From Chlamydiota bacterium (GTDB taxonomy: Bacteria > Chlamydiota > Chlamydiia > Chlamydiales > Rhabdochlamydiaceae), in the NCBI GenBank assembly GCA_030916885.1, contig JAUPVT010000002.1, positions 1-32,038 on the forward strand: DNA of 32,038 nucleotides, in the 5' to 3' direction. Position numbers and translations under genes: made by a program. Position 1 is the stretch's first letter; each line of letters starts with the position of its first letter. The notes beneath the pieces were generated by a model, which did no database searches, was not told the origin of the DNA, and saw only the letters and a list, made by a program, of their open reading frames with translations. Positions 24,742 to 32,038 of the stretch are shown here, one piece after another.

Positions 24742-25238
24742 TAGCTATTGTCCCTTTTATTTTGCAAGCCGTCGCTATGATTTTTGATGAAGGATATTTT
24801 CATATAAAAAGAACTCTGCCTCGTTGGGAAAGAATTGGACATCCGATTGATACGCTAAGCGTTTTGATTTGTTTTTCCTTTGCCCTTTTTGTTCCTTTTT
24901 CTTCTTCAACCTTGAAAAGCTACTTGCTTCTTTCTGCTATCTCTTGTGTTTTGGTAACTAAAGATGAATTTGTGCATAAACATCATTGTTGTGCAAGGGA
25001 AAATTGGTTGCATGCACTATTATTTACTCTCCACCCGATTACTTTGGGGTTAGCTGGGTTTATTTGGCCGATCAGTCAGGAAAAACCCGTTGCTAGCTGG
25101 ATGCAGCAGTGGTTAACTAAACCACAAATTTTGCACAAATTTTTACTGTTCCAAGTAATAGCACTTACCCTTTTCTTGATCTATCAAGTAGTCTTTTGGA
25201 ACTTAGTTTGGAAAGAAAAATGCGTAGAAAAAGAATAA
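24732..25238 (+). CDS. Small integral membrane protein of the polyketide operon
   Basis: The start is the ATG at 24732 (168 residues), with AAGAGG just upstream inside the PKS gene. The longer open frame upstream is antonymous to PKS coding and is not used. Predicted hydrophobic segments are at about 1-17, 41-57, 62-76, 93-113 and 136-158. Between them sit unusually dense polar stretches: DEGYFHIKRTLPRWERIGHP (19-38, with Asp19, Glu20, His24, Arg27, Arg31, Glu33, Arg34, His37) and KDEFVHKHHCCARENWLHA (77-95, with Asp78, Glu79, His82, His84, His85, Glu90, His94), plus His101. Clusters of Asp, Glu and His at the membrane face recall metal-dependent membrane enzymes, but no family is recognised. 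Position between a PKS and a methyltransferase suggests a tailoring step such as ring hydroxylation, or product handling. That is inference. Confidence 0.82.
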   Translation: MWLIAIVPFILQAVAMIFDEGYFHIKRTLPRWERIGHPIDTLSVLICFSFALFVPFSSSTLKSYLLLSAISCVLVTKDEFVHKHHCCARENWLHALLFTLHPITLGLAGFIWPISQEKPVASWMQQWLTKPQILHKFLLFQVIALTLFLIYQVVFWNLVWKEKCVEKE

Positions 25239-25978
25239 TCAATAACTCTTTTTACAACGAATTAAAAGAGCGTTGGTATCTAGAAAATGACCACCCTGTT
25301 GCCTTATTAAGAGCGGAAAATGCACTTCGAAAAGATTGGGTGGCCTCTCAAATAGACCCTAATCAAAATATTTTAGACATTGGTTGCGGTGCGGGTTTTC
25401 TTACAAATTTTCTGGCTGAAAAAGGACATGTAGTGACAGGGGTGGATCTTTCGGAAACAAGCTTAGACATAGCACGTTTACACGATCAAACTCATTCTGT
25501 GGAATATATTAAAGCTAGCGCTTATCACCTTCCTTTTGAAAAAACAAAATTTGACATTGTATGTGCAACAGATGTTTTAGAGCATCTAGAATATCCAGAG
25601 CGATTGATTCAAGAGGCTTCTCGAGTACTTCGCCCTGGAGGGTATTTCTTTTTTCACACATTTAACCGCACTCTTGCTAGTTATGTTATTGTCATTAAAG
25701 GTGTAGATTGGTTTGTTCGAAATGCTCCAAAAAATATGCATGTTTATTCCTTGTTTATTAAGCCAAAAGAGCTAGAGAAGATGTGTTATTCAAATGGTTT
25801 TAATATAGAAAGTTTAAGAGGATTTCGCCCTAAAATTTTGACTAAGAGTTTTTTTCGCCTTTTATTGACTAAAAAAATTTCCACAGACTTTTCTTTCTGT
25901 TTTTCTTCTTCTCTTAAAACCGGTTACTGTGGAGTTGCGCAAAAAGTTCGCTCTCATGCTTGTTATGAAAAAATTTAA
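25220..25978 (+). CDS. UbiG-like SAM-dependent O-methyltransferase
   Basis: I start this 252-residue protein at the ATG at 25220, preceded by GGAAAG; it overlaps the membrane-protein gene by 19 bases. Class I methyltransferase motifs are LDIGCGAGFLT (52-62), GVDLSE (74-79) and, later, DVLEHLEYPERL. Three UbiG-type features are the N-terminal FYNELKERWYLEND, PVALLRAE, and the C-terminal FNRTLASYVIVIKGVDWFV followed by FIKPKELEKM. UbiG methylates catechol or phenol hydroxyls in ubiquinone synthesis. Here, beside a type III PKS, methylation of a resorcinol-derived phenol is more likely. The final 25 residues are Ser- and Lys-rich and less conserved. A housekeeping ubiquinone or menaquinone role remains the main alternative. 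Confidence 0.88.
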   Translation: MRRKRIINNSFYNELKERWYLENDHPVALLRAENALRKDWVASQIDPNQNILDIGCGAGFLTNFLAEKGHVVTGVDLSETSLDIARLHDQTHSVEYIKASAYHLPFEKTKFDIVCATDVLEHLEYPERLIQEASRVLRPGGYFFFHTFNRTLASYVIVIKGVDWFVRNAPKNMHVYSLFIKPKELEKMCYSNGFNIESLRGFRPKILTKSFFRLLLTKKISTDFSFCFSSSLKTGYCGVAQKVRSHACYEKI

Positions 25979-26057
25979 TAAGAAGATAAAAAAAATGTCT
26001 CTGCACATTAACTCCGTTATCCTTTAGAATGGAAGATTCAAAACCTTAAAAGGTAGC

Positions 26058-26732
26058 ATGGAAAGTCTTTCATTATTTTGTCTAGATACCTATAGGCACA
26101 AGGATTTATTTAGTGGCCTAAAATATCCTTGGGAGGCGATAGAGCGGCTTCACGCCTATCTCTTAGAGCAAGATTTAGGAAAAATTGAGATAAGTATCCC
26201 CCCTGGTGTATTGCTTATAGATCCTGAAAAGATCTCTATTGGTCCTGGAACGGCCATAGAACCAGGAGCCTATATTCAAGGTCCTTGTGTAATTGGCCAG
26301 AATTGCCAGATTCGTCAAGGGGCTTATATTCGAGAAAATGTCTTAATTGCAGATCAATGTGTAGTTGGTCATGCTTCTGAAATAAAGCATTCCATTCTTT
26401 TTAATAAAGCAGCTGCTCCTCATTTTAATTATGTGGGAGACTCTATTTTAGGTAATAGAGTCAATCTTGGCGCAGGAGTAAAATGCGCAAATTATCGACT
26501 AGATCATCAATGCATTTCTGTTCATTGGGGACAGAAAAAAATAAAAACTCGACTCAAAAAACTAGGCGCATGCATAGGGGATAACTCCCAAATTGGGTGC
26601 AATACTGTAATCAATCCTGGTGCCTGTATCGGTAAAGATGTGATCTGCTATCCAAACATGACTTTACAGAGATATATTCCACAAAAAAGTCTTGTAAAAC
26701 CCTCTTCATATATGATGGTAGAATCTCTATGA
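26058..26732 (+). CDS. GlmU-like left-handed beta-helix acyltransferase, no uridyltransferase domain
   Basis: This 224-residue protein corresponds to the C-terminal part of GlmU. An N-terminal helical stretch (about 1-45) is followed by hexapeptide repeats from about residue 50 (IDPEKISIGPGTAIEPGAYI and onward). Residues 119-146 (AAPHFNYVGDSILGNRVNLGAG, then CANY) align with the acetyltransferase active-site region of GlmU, with His122 at the catalytic histidine position. The N-terminal nucleotidyltransferase domain is absent. I recall that chlamydial glmU is similarly short and also stands next to ispA. Likely role: acetylation of glucosamine-1-phosphate, or a related sugar-phosphate acylation. 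AAAGG before the ATG is a good ribosome binding site. It overlaps ispA by four bases (ATGA). Confidence 0.8.
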   Translation: MESLSLFCLDTYRHKDLFSGLKYPWEAIERLHAYLLEQDLGKIEISIPPGVLLIDPEKISIGPGTAIEPGAYIQGPCVIGQNCQIRQGAYIRENVLIADQCVVGHASEIKHSILFNKAAAPHFNYVGDSILGNRVNLGAGVKCANYRLDHQCISVHWGQKKIKTRLKKLGACIGDNSQIGCNTVINPGACIGKDVICYPNMTLQRYIPQKSLVKPSSYMMVESL

Positions 26733-27619
26733 TAACCTTAACGAAACAACCTTTTTTTTCCACACATTTAGAAAAAGTGGATCAAAAAATCACACAAAGT
26801 CTTCTCGAGCTTGGAGAAAAAACTAAATTGCGCGATGCCTGTGAATATGCTTTAATGAGCGGTGGTAAGCGCTTTCGCCCCCTAATCGTCCTCTTGGTTG
26901 CAGAAGCCCTAAATAATCAACTAGATGTTTTAGATGCGGCCCTAGCCGTAGAGTTTTTTCATACAGCTTCCTTAATCGTCGATGATCTTCCTTGCATGGA
27001 TGATGATGATCAAAGGCGTGATAAGCCCTCTACCCATAAGATCTATGGAGAATCAATAGCTCTTTTGGCCAGCTATTCTTTGATGATAGCTGGATTTGGC
27101 AAAATTCATCAAAACGCGGAAGTTATTAAAAAATCTTCCTCTCCTTTTTCTGCATCGAGCGATGTCATTTGTACGTTAACTCTTTCCATAGCTACTCAAT
27201 GCTCTGGGATTTTAGGAGCGACAGGAGGTCAATTTTTTGATCTCTTTCCTCCAGATGATTCTTTAAAAACCGCACGAAAAATCATCTCTCAAAAAACAGG
27301 AACTCTTTTTGAAATCGCTTTTGCTTTTGGCTGGCTTTTTGGAGGGGGGAATATAAAGCAGCTTGGGTTGATTAAAAAGCTAGCTCATCACTTTGGTTTT
27401 GCTTTTCAGATTGCAGATGATCTTCATGACATCAAGCAAGACGCACAAGAAGACCTTAAGCTCAGCATAGCTTATATGCTAGGTTCTGAAAAAGCACTGG
27501 AGTATTTCCAAAATGAGTTGTCTAGCTGCTGTGAATGTTTAAAGAAACTAGCCCTTTTCACCCCTTCTTTTGAAAAGATTATTGATATGCTTTCTCAATA
27601 TGCAAGATTTGAGAAATAA
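26729..27619 (+). CDS. ispA: Short-chain polyprenyl diphosphate synthase
   Basis: This 296-residue prenyltransferase condenses isopentenyl diphosphate with allylic diphosphates to give farnesyl or geranylgeranyl diphosphate, feeding undecaprenyl and quinone synthesis. It contains GGKRFRP (45-51), the first aspartate-rich motif DDLPCMDDDDQRRD (85-98) and the second motif FQIADDLHDIKQD (DD at 230-231). Both magnesium sites are complete. The first motif has the two-residue insertion typical of bacterial farnesyl-type enzymes. Product length cannot be fixed from sequence alone. Translation is coupled to the GlmU-like gene by an ATGA overlap. A product-supply link to the nearby PKS operon is possible but speculative. 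Confidence 0.94.
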   Translation: MITLTKQPFFSTHLEKVDQKITQSLLELGEKTKLRDACEYALMSGGKRFRPLIVLLVAEALNNQLDVLDAALAVEFFHTASLIVDDLPCMDDDDQRRDKPSTHKIYGESIALLASYSLMIAGFGKIHQNAEVIKKSSSPFSASSDVICTLTLSIATQCSGILGATGGQFFDLFPPDDSLKTARKIISQKTGTLFEIAFAFGWLFGGGNIKQLGLIKKLAHHFGFAFQIADDLHDIKQDAQEDLKLSIAYMLGSEKALEYFQNELSSCCECLKKLALFTPSFEKIIDMLSQYARFEK

Positions 27620-27632
27620 TAAGGCGTAAACT

Positions 27633-28421
27633 ATGACTATTGGTACAGGTTATTTGCGTTTGGAAAATGATCTTTCTGTTTCCTCGGAAAGAGAGGGGGA
27701 ATTTGAAATAACACAAGATTGGTCGTTTGATATACAGTGCAATGAAAGTAAATATGCTGGCGTGAGTATTTCTGCAAGAAATCATACTATAACTGTGGTT
27801 ATTTTAAGTAAGAAGGTCTTTTTTTCTTTTAATGTAACTTATGTTAAACAAGCAAAAAAGGCATTCAATCTCTTTTCAGAAAAAGTGAAAAAATACATCA
27901 GAAATTCAGATCCCATAAAACTTTGGAAAATATTACCATATAAAGAATCGTTTGCAGAACCCTTGGGGTCAATAGATGTTTGGGTAGCTAATACTTTCCC
28001 AAATGCAAATGTAGAAAATAAAAAATTACAAAAAGGCGGTTGCTTCCCCATTGAGAGAAAAAGTGGTAATAGAATGCAAAAATATAAACCAGAATCTCTT
28101 TATAAGAAGACAGCTAGAAGTATAAGTAAATGTTACTCCATACTTTCCTGCAAGGAAGATAAGTTCAAAAAACCTCAACATGGAATTTATTCTTTACCTT
28201 TTAAGTGTTTCTATATAAGAAGCAAACTCAATTTGATGTGTAGTTGGCATAGGTTTAGCTCAGGCTTTTTCTCTTTTAAAAGAGAGGCTTCCTTTAAGGC
28301 CAATTTTTCTTCTTTTAAGCACATATTTCTAAAAATGCTCAAGAACGATTTCCGGAAACAGCTCCATATATTCTTTCTTCATGAGAAGCTCTTCCCTTTT
28401 CGCATTGGAGATATTCATTAA
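27633..28421 (+). CDS. Unknown protein, C-terminus probably replaced by IS sequence
   Basis: This 262-residue frame begins 14 bases after ispA with AAGGCG near the ATG. I do not recognise it. The first about 90 residues read as a beta-rich domain (ITQDWSFDIQCNES, GVSISARNHTITVVILSKK). A basic Lys-rich region follows. The final part (from about 28320) is antisense to a degraded IS630 transposase, and the preceding stretch is rich in Phe, Lys and Ser, as expected of non-coding AT-rich DNA. The original gene was therefore probably truncated, and the present stop is fortuitous. No signal peptide or membrane helix is seen. Confidence 0.5.
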   Translation: MTIGTGYLRLENDLSVSSEREGEFEITQDWSFDIQCNESKYAGVSISARNHTITVVILSKKVFFSFNVTYVKQAKKAFNLFSEKVKKYIRNSDPIKLWKILPYKESFAEPLGSIDVWVANTFPNANVENKKLQKGGCFPIERKSGNRMQKYKPESLYKKTARSISKCYSILSCKEDKFKKPQHGIYSLPFKCFYIRSKLNLMCSWHRFSSGFFSFKREASFKANFSSFKHIFLKMLKNDFRKQLHIFFLHEKLFPFRIGDIH

Positions 28422-28721
28422 TTCCACTTTCACCGATGTAAACTCGATTTTCTTCAGGAATGTTTTCTGATTTTTTTTAACTATTCTTGTTTCTTTTCAT
28501 CTCTTTCTTTATAGAAAGATGTCTTTTTCCGCATGCTCTTAAACATACAAATTTAATTTTTCATTATTAAGTTTACTAGGAGGTTTCCTCTTTAACTTAG
28601 GAGCTAAATTATCTTGCTTTTTTCACTTCTTCCAATTTAAAAGAATGCAAGGAGAACCATATCTGTCTAAATATTTTAAAGCTTTTAATTTTAAATTTCG
28701 TGAGTATGTCATTCTTTGCAT
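28321..28721 (-). mobile_element. Degraded 5' part of an IS630-family transposase
   Basis: Reading the minus strand from the ATG at 28721, the frame gives MTYSRNLKLKALKYLDR, a typical IS630 N-terminus, then a stop, then NLAPKLKRKPPSKLNNEKLN, another stop after LYV, and EHAEKD. In another frame comes ENRVYIGESGINEYLQCEKG continuing to ERIYGAVSGNR. This last part is the first DDE motif, usually DE[ST]G; here the Asp codon has become Gly (GESG). The second half of the transposase (DNxxxH and PPYSPDLNPIE regions) was not found. The element is dead and overlaps the end of the ORF at 27633-28421. From 28722 to 28922 I see nothing but AT-rich spacer. Confidence 0.8.
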
Positions 28722-28922
28722 GATACAACTTATCTAAGAAAAAATAAATTTAATTTACTATAGGACTTTTCTAGCCTGTGCCATCGAAATACTTCTGTGT
28801 TTTGTGCTTGAAGAGGTTCTTTTTCTCTTTGCAACAACTCACCTTTCTCTATAGAAAATCATACTATTTTATAAGGGATAACAACAGATTATTATAATTT
28901 TTTAGTGCGTGGACTGTATATG

Positions 28923-28951
28923 AAAAAACCATCGGTTATTGCCGATGGTTT
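28923..28951 (-). terminator. Terminator of recA
   Basis: On the minus strand AAACCATCGG, loop CAATAA, CCGATGGTTT (28951-28926) forms a 10-bp stem followed by a run of six T (28928-28923). It starts eight bases after the recA stop. The plus strand also has ATTTTTG after the stem, so it may work in both directions. Confidence 0.88.
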
Positions 28952-28958
28952 ATTTTTG

Positions 28959-30011
28959 TTAGACCAATGCCTCTTCTTTTAAAAGGGGGGTGATTGGGCC
29001 CTTTGCTTCTTTAATTTTAGCTAGAATTAGCCTTTCTATTTCTTCTACTAGGTGAGGGTTTTTTTTCAATTCCTCTCTGGCAGATTCTCTTCCTTGTCCT
29101 AAGCGATGGTTTTGAAAACTAAACCAAGTACCTTTTTTTTCCACAATACCTAAATCAACGCCTAGATCAATTAAAGTACCAATACGGGAAATTCCTTCAT
29201 TAAACAAAATATCAAACTCCGCTACTTGAAAAGGAGGAGATACTTTGTTTTTAACAACTTTTACCTTAACACGGTTGCCAACCTCTGTATTATCTGGGCC
29301 TTTAATGGTGCCACACCGACGAATGTCTAGCCGGACAGAGGCATAAAACTTTAAAGCTTTGCCACCTGTTGTGGTTTCTGGATTACCAAACATAATTCCA
29401 ATTTTTTCACGTATTTGGTTAATAAAAATAGCGCAAGTATTGCTTTTAGAAAGAGTAGCAGTTAATTTTCTAAGAGCTTGAGACATCATCCGTGCCTGCA
29501 ATCCCATAAAAGAATCGCCGATTTCTCCTTCAAGCTCACTTTTAGGAACCAAAGCTGCCACAGAGTCGATGACTATAACATCTATTGCGTTAGAGCGTGC
29601 TAGCATCTCTGCAATGTTTAGGGCGTCTTCTCCTGAATCGGGTTGAGAGATCAATAACTCATCGAGTTTAACACCGATTTTAGCAGCGTAGGTAGGATCT
29701 AATGCATGTTCTGCATCTATATAGGCAGCACGCCCTCCGCTCTTTTGCGCATTGGCTACAATATGAGTAGCAAGTGTGGACTTCCCTGAGGATTCATGGC
29801 CGAATATCTCTACAATTCTCCCACGAGGCACTCCTCCAATCCCCAGAGCGAGATCAAGGGTTATTGCACCTGTTTTAATCACTCCCATTTCTCCTTTTAA
29901 AGAAGAGTGTTTGCCTAGAGTCATGATCGATCCTTCTCCAAATTGTTTTTCAATTTGTGTCATTGCTAGCTCTAGAGCTTTTGTTTTTCCTGTATCATTT
30001 TGTTGAGCCAT
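28959..30011 (-). CDS. recA: Recombinase A
   Basis: RecA forms filaments on single-stranded DNA for strand exchange and SOS signalling. The 350 residues include the Walker A loop GHESSGKST (71-79, usually GPESSGKTT; both changes keep the GKS/T core), the Walker B region [22 protein letters not shown], loop L1 [15 protein letters not shown], loop L2 [21 protein letters not shown] and the C-terminal domain. There is no intein or truncation. It stands alone on the minus strand with its own terminator. No LexA-type operator (CTGT-N8-ACAG) is visible upstream. Confidence 0.98.
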   Translation of the reverse strand: MAQQNDTGKTKALELAMTQIEKQFGEGSIMTLGKHSSLKGEMGVIKTGAITLDLALGIGGVPRGRIVEIFGHESSGKSTLATHIVANAQKSGGRAAYIDAEHALDPTYAAKIGVKLDELLISQPDSGEDALNIAEMLARSNAIDVIVIDSVAALVPKSELEGEIGDSFMGLQARMMSQALRKLTATLSKSNTCAIFINQIREKIGIMFGNPETTTGGKALKFYASVRLDIRRCGTIKGPDNTEVGNRVKVKVVKNKVSPPFQVAEFDILFNEGISRIGTLIDLGVDLGIVEKKGTWFSFQNHRLGQGRESAREELKKNPHLVEEIERLILAKIKEAKGPITPLLKEEALV

Positions 30012-30039
30012 AAAGTTCCTTTTGTTATCTGATCTTAAG

Positions 30040-30067
30040 ATTGAATCTGCTTGAGCCTTTGCGTCAA
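30040..30067 (-). promoter_or_regulatory. Possible recA promoter
   Basis: On the minus strand TTGACG (30067-30062) and TTCAAT (30045-30040) are 16 bases apart, about 30 bases before the recA ATG. The -35 box is strong (five of six) and the -10 box is moderate. AAAGGA lies before the start codon. Confidence 0.4.
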
Positions 30068-30132
30068 GGATAATCGATTTTACAAATGGTGTCTAATTCC
30101 AGAATTAATTATAAAAAAACAAAGGATAAATT

Positions 30133-31107
30133 ATGTTGTTATCAGGTGACATAGGAGGGACAAAGGCTAGTTTAGCTCTTTTTGAGGAAGATAAGCTGCA
30201 ATGTGTAGAGGAAAAAACTTTTCATAGTCGTGATTTTTCTGATTTTTTTTCTTTACTGCATCATTTTCTAACCTCATTTCCTGATATTTCTATTTCCCGA
30301 GCTGGATTTGGAATAGCCGGACCCGTACAAGACGGGGTTTGTCGGGCAACAAACCTACCCTGGACCCTTTCTGCAGAAGAGTTGCAGCATCAGTTTAAAA
30401 TTCCTCATGTGTTTTTACTCAACGATCTAGAAGCTAGTGGATGGGGACTGCAGTTTCTTTCTCCTAACAAATATGTAACATTAAACGAGGGAAAAAGAAT
30501 AAATGGCAATCAGGTATTGATTTCTGCTGGTACGGGTTTAGGGGAGGCTGGTCTATTTTGGAATACAAAAATACACCATTCTATGGCAACAGAAGGTGGC
30601 CATACAGACTTTGCTCCTTGTAATGAAGAGCAGGTAGAACTTTTTTCCTATTTATATAAAAAACACAAACATGTCTCTTATGAAAGAGTCTTATCTGGAT
30701 TTGGCCTGTATCAAATATATCGATTTCTCGTGGATACTCAAAAGAAAGAAGGAGATCCAGAAATTGAGGCAATCTTTACCGAGTTAGAACCACAAAGACT
30801 TGTGATAGAAAAAGCACTAGAGGGTTTGTCCACAACTTGTATACATGCTGTAGAAATATTTATTTCCATATATGGTGCAGAAGCTGGAAACTTAGCTCTT
30901 AAGTATCTAGCTAGAGGAGGCGTTTATTTAGGCGGTGGATTAGCGCCGAGGTTATTGCCTTTCTTTAAACATGGCGGTTTTATGTCAGCGTTTACAGCCA
31001 AAGGAAGATTTTCTTCCCTTATGCAAGATATTCCTATCTATCTTATATTAGAGGATACAACAGCTTTATTTGGCGCAGCGCATTATGCTAGAATTAAAAC
31101 TCTTTGA
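30133..31107 (+). CDS. glk: Glucokinase, E. coli Glk type
   Basis: This 324-residue sugar kinase phosphorylates glucose with ATP. It opens with the phosphate loop LLSGDIGGTKASLALF, followed by FGIAGPVQDGVCRATNLPW, FLLNDLEASGWGL (catalytic Asp), ISAGTGLGEAGL and the glucose-contact stretch ATEGGHTDFAP. The C-terminal ARGGVYLGGGLAPRLL is the second nucleotide-binding loop. The Cys-rich ROK zinc motif is absent, so this is the Glk group. Chlamydia lacks a hexokinase and imports glucose-6-phosphate, whereas several environmental chlamydiae have glk (established knowledge). AAAGGA precedes the ATG. The end overlaps the convergent NlpC gene by 42 bases. Confidence 0.94.
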   Translation: MLLSGDIGGTKASLALFEEDKLQCVEEKTFHSRDFSDFFSLLHHFLTSFPDISISRAGFGIAGPVQDGVCRATNLPWTLSAEELQHQFKIPHVFLLNDLEASGWGLQFLSPNKYVTLNEGKRINGNQVLISAGTGLGEAGLFWNTKIHHSMATEGGHTDFAPCNEEQVELFSYLYKKHKHVSYERVLSGFGLYQIYRFLVDTQKKEGDPEIEAIFTELEPQRLVIEKALEGLSTTCIHAVEIFISIYGAEAGNLALKYLARGGVYLGGGLAPRLLPFFKHGGFMSAFTAKGRFSSLMQDIPIYLILEDTTALFGAAHYARIKTL

Positions 31108-31878
31108 ATACCAACGGCGAATGACAAAAGAATCATCAGAGGGGTTTTTGTTTACAGGCTTCCTTTTTTCTAAAACCCCTTCTATTCTTTGAAAGAGATT
31201 GCTTAGATGAACTCCGTTTTCAGGTGTACTTTCGATACAGTTTTCTTTATCGATGACAATAATTACGTGTCCTTTCCATGTGATTAAATCAAGAGGTTCT
31301 AATAAGGAAATAATTGCTTCTTTTGTTAAATTTTTAATTTTAACACTGTCTTTATAGTTTACTAAGTCAGATGTATTGCGAGGAGTGTATCCGTTAGTAG
31401 CGTAATAGAGAAGACCAGAGCAATCCACACCTTTGAGTTGCCAGATGTTTTGCATTTTTTCGGAGAGACTGGAAAAATCAGCAGGAGGATAAAGCTCAAG
31501 CATTTTAGCAACACCTTCTGGCCAGTTTCCTCCCCACAAATAAGGAGTTTTTTCTTTTTTTTTAATTAACCCTAGCAAAGTTTCGCAAATCGTATCAACA
31601 CTAAGCAAGTTAATTGGTTGTTTTTTTGAAGACGACTTAATTAAAAATTTTTCATGACTATATAATTTTTCCCCAGGGTAATTAGGCGTCTCTATCTTAT
31701 AAATATTTTTTGATAACTTTTCTCGTAAAGCGAATAACATCCCTGGCAAAAGAATTGTTTCTAAACATCTCATTAATCCTTGATTATCTAATGGTATAGA
31801 TTTGCCTTTTCCTTGAAAATAATTAGGAAATTTAAATGTGTTGAATAGAGGAACGGGACTACTTGCTACTAAAAACAT
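31066..31878 (-). CDS. NlpC/P60-family peptidoglycan peptidase
   Basis: This 270-residue protein has the NlpC/P60 papain-like domain in its second half: YLWGGNWPEG (113-122), the nucleophile Cys153 in GVDCSGLLYYATNGYTPRNTS, and His204 in LDLITWKGHVIIVID. The third polar residue may be Glu215 or Ser217 in NCIEST. The first 95 residues may form an SH3-like region. There is no clear signal peptide, so the site of action is uncertain. Such enzymes cut gamma-D-Glu-diaminopimelate bonds in muropeptides. A single NlpC/P60 protein degrading the division-ring peptidoglycan is known in C. trachomatis, and this may be its counterpart. No strong ribosome binding site is visible. Confidence 0.87.
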   Translation of the reverse strand: MFLVASSPVPLFNTFKFPNYFQGKGKSIPLDNQGLMRCLETILLPGMLFALREKLSKNIYKIETPNYPGEKLYSHEKFLIKSSSKKQPINLLSVDTICETLLGLIKKKEKTPYLWGGNWPEGVAKMLELYPPADFSSLSEKMQNIWQLKGVDCSGLLYYATNGYTPRNTSDLVNYKDSVKIKNLTKEAIISLLEPLDLITWKGHVIIVIDKENCIESTPENGVHLSNLFQRIEGVLEKRKPVNKNPSDDSFVIRRWYSKSFNSSIMRCAK

Positions 31879-31963
31879 GATTTTTTTAAACCTCGCGTTA
31901 TTAAATCTATTTATCTTATAGTAAATCTAAAAACGATCTCTTTAAAAGTGATAGGAAGATATC

Positions 31964-32038
31964 ATGGTTCAAATTTTTCTCTCATGTATTATTGTGCTTT
32001 TAACTGGTTGTTTTTCTTTTTTAAAAGAAAAAAAAGAA
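31964..32038 (+). CDS. Lipoprotein, 5' end only
   Basis: TAGGAAG precedes the ATG at 31964. The 25 codons before the window ends give MVQIFLSCIIVLLTGC and then FSFLKEKKE: a hydrophobic signal peptide and a lipobox LTGC, with Cys16 as the expected lipidation site. The mature protein starts with a basic stretch. The function cannot be judged. Confidence 0.65.
   Translation, partial: MVQIFLSCIIVLLTGCFSFLKEKKE

Noticed and set aside
1-32038. CRISPR array or other regularly spaced repeats
   Set aside because: No set of regularly spaced repeats was seen on reading through the window, and no cas-like genes are present.

Overview
The window looks like chromosome from a member of the Chlamydiales, most likely an environmental family with many insertion-sequence remnants and pseudogenes (Rhabdochlamydia/Simkania-like). 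That family placement is an inference. The order-level evidence is stronger: thrS, a ParA ATPase and a chromosomal homologue of the chlamydial plasmid protein pGP6-D lie in a row; gpsA sits beside a UAP1-type nucleotide-sugar pyrophosphorylase; ruvC-ruvA form a pair; a short GlmU-like left-handed beta-helix protein sits beside ispA; and there is a MOMP-like porin. From memory these pairings match Chlamydia gene order. The DNA is AT-rich.

Layout. 1-2283 (minus): the start of a MOMP-like porin, then a decayed gene with three frameshifts and an internal stop. 2351-7203 (plus): thrS-parA-pGP6-D-like-purB, tightly overlapping. 7171-9293 (minus): dapA and an MFS transporter behind a well-formed sigma-70-type promoter. 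9606-16518 (minus): an envelope and housekeeping run read as glycosyltransferase 9 (frameshifted), waaF, a second GT9-like protein, a UAP1-type pyrophosphorylase, gpsA and nnr. 16569-17646 (plus): ruvC-ruvA. 17650-19984 (minus): a gene remnant, ung and a second MFS transporter. 20118-22110 (plus): a small unknown protein, tRNA-Pro(GGG), a broken choloylglycine-hydrolase-family gene and an IS3-family scar. 22206-23387 (minus): an rRNA/tRNA uracil-5 methyltransferase. 23602-25978 (plus): a type III polyketide synthase, a small integral membrane protein and a UbiG-like methyltransferase, all translationally overlapped. 26058-27619: GlmU-like protein and ispA. 27633-28721: an unknown ORF running into a degraded IS630-family element. 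28959-31878: recA (minus), glk (plus) and an NlpC/P60 protein (minus). 31964-end: the start of a lipoprotein.

The most interesting part is the three-gene type III PKS operon at 23602-25978. All three thiolase-fold catalytic residues (Cys163, His298, Asn331) are present. The overlapped membrane protein carries a dense set of Asp/Glu/His/Arg residues at the ends of its predicted helices, and the third gene is a UbiG-type O-methyltransferase. Together they look like a compact pathway for a methylated phenolic or quinone-like lipid in an obligate intracellular bacterium. The second theme is active genome decay: at least three broken genes and two IS scars. Several lesions are one-base changes in homopolymers, so sequencing error must be excluded for some of them. 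The third theme is unusual gene ancestry: a purB of the animal ADSL type, and UDP-GlcNAc synthesis apparently shared between a eukaryote-type pyrophosphorylase and a stand-alone GlmU-like acyltransferase domain.
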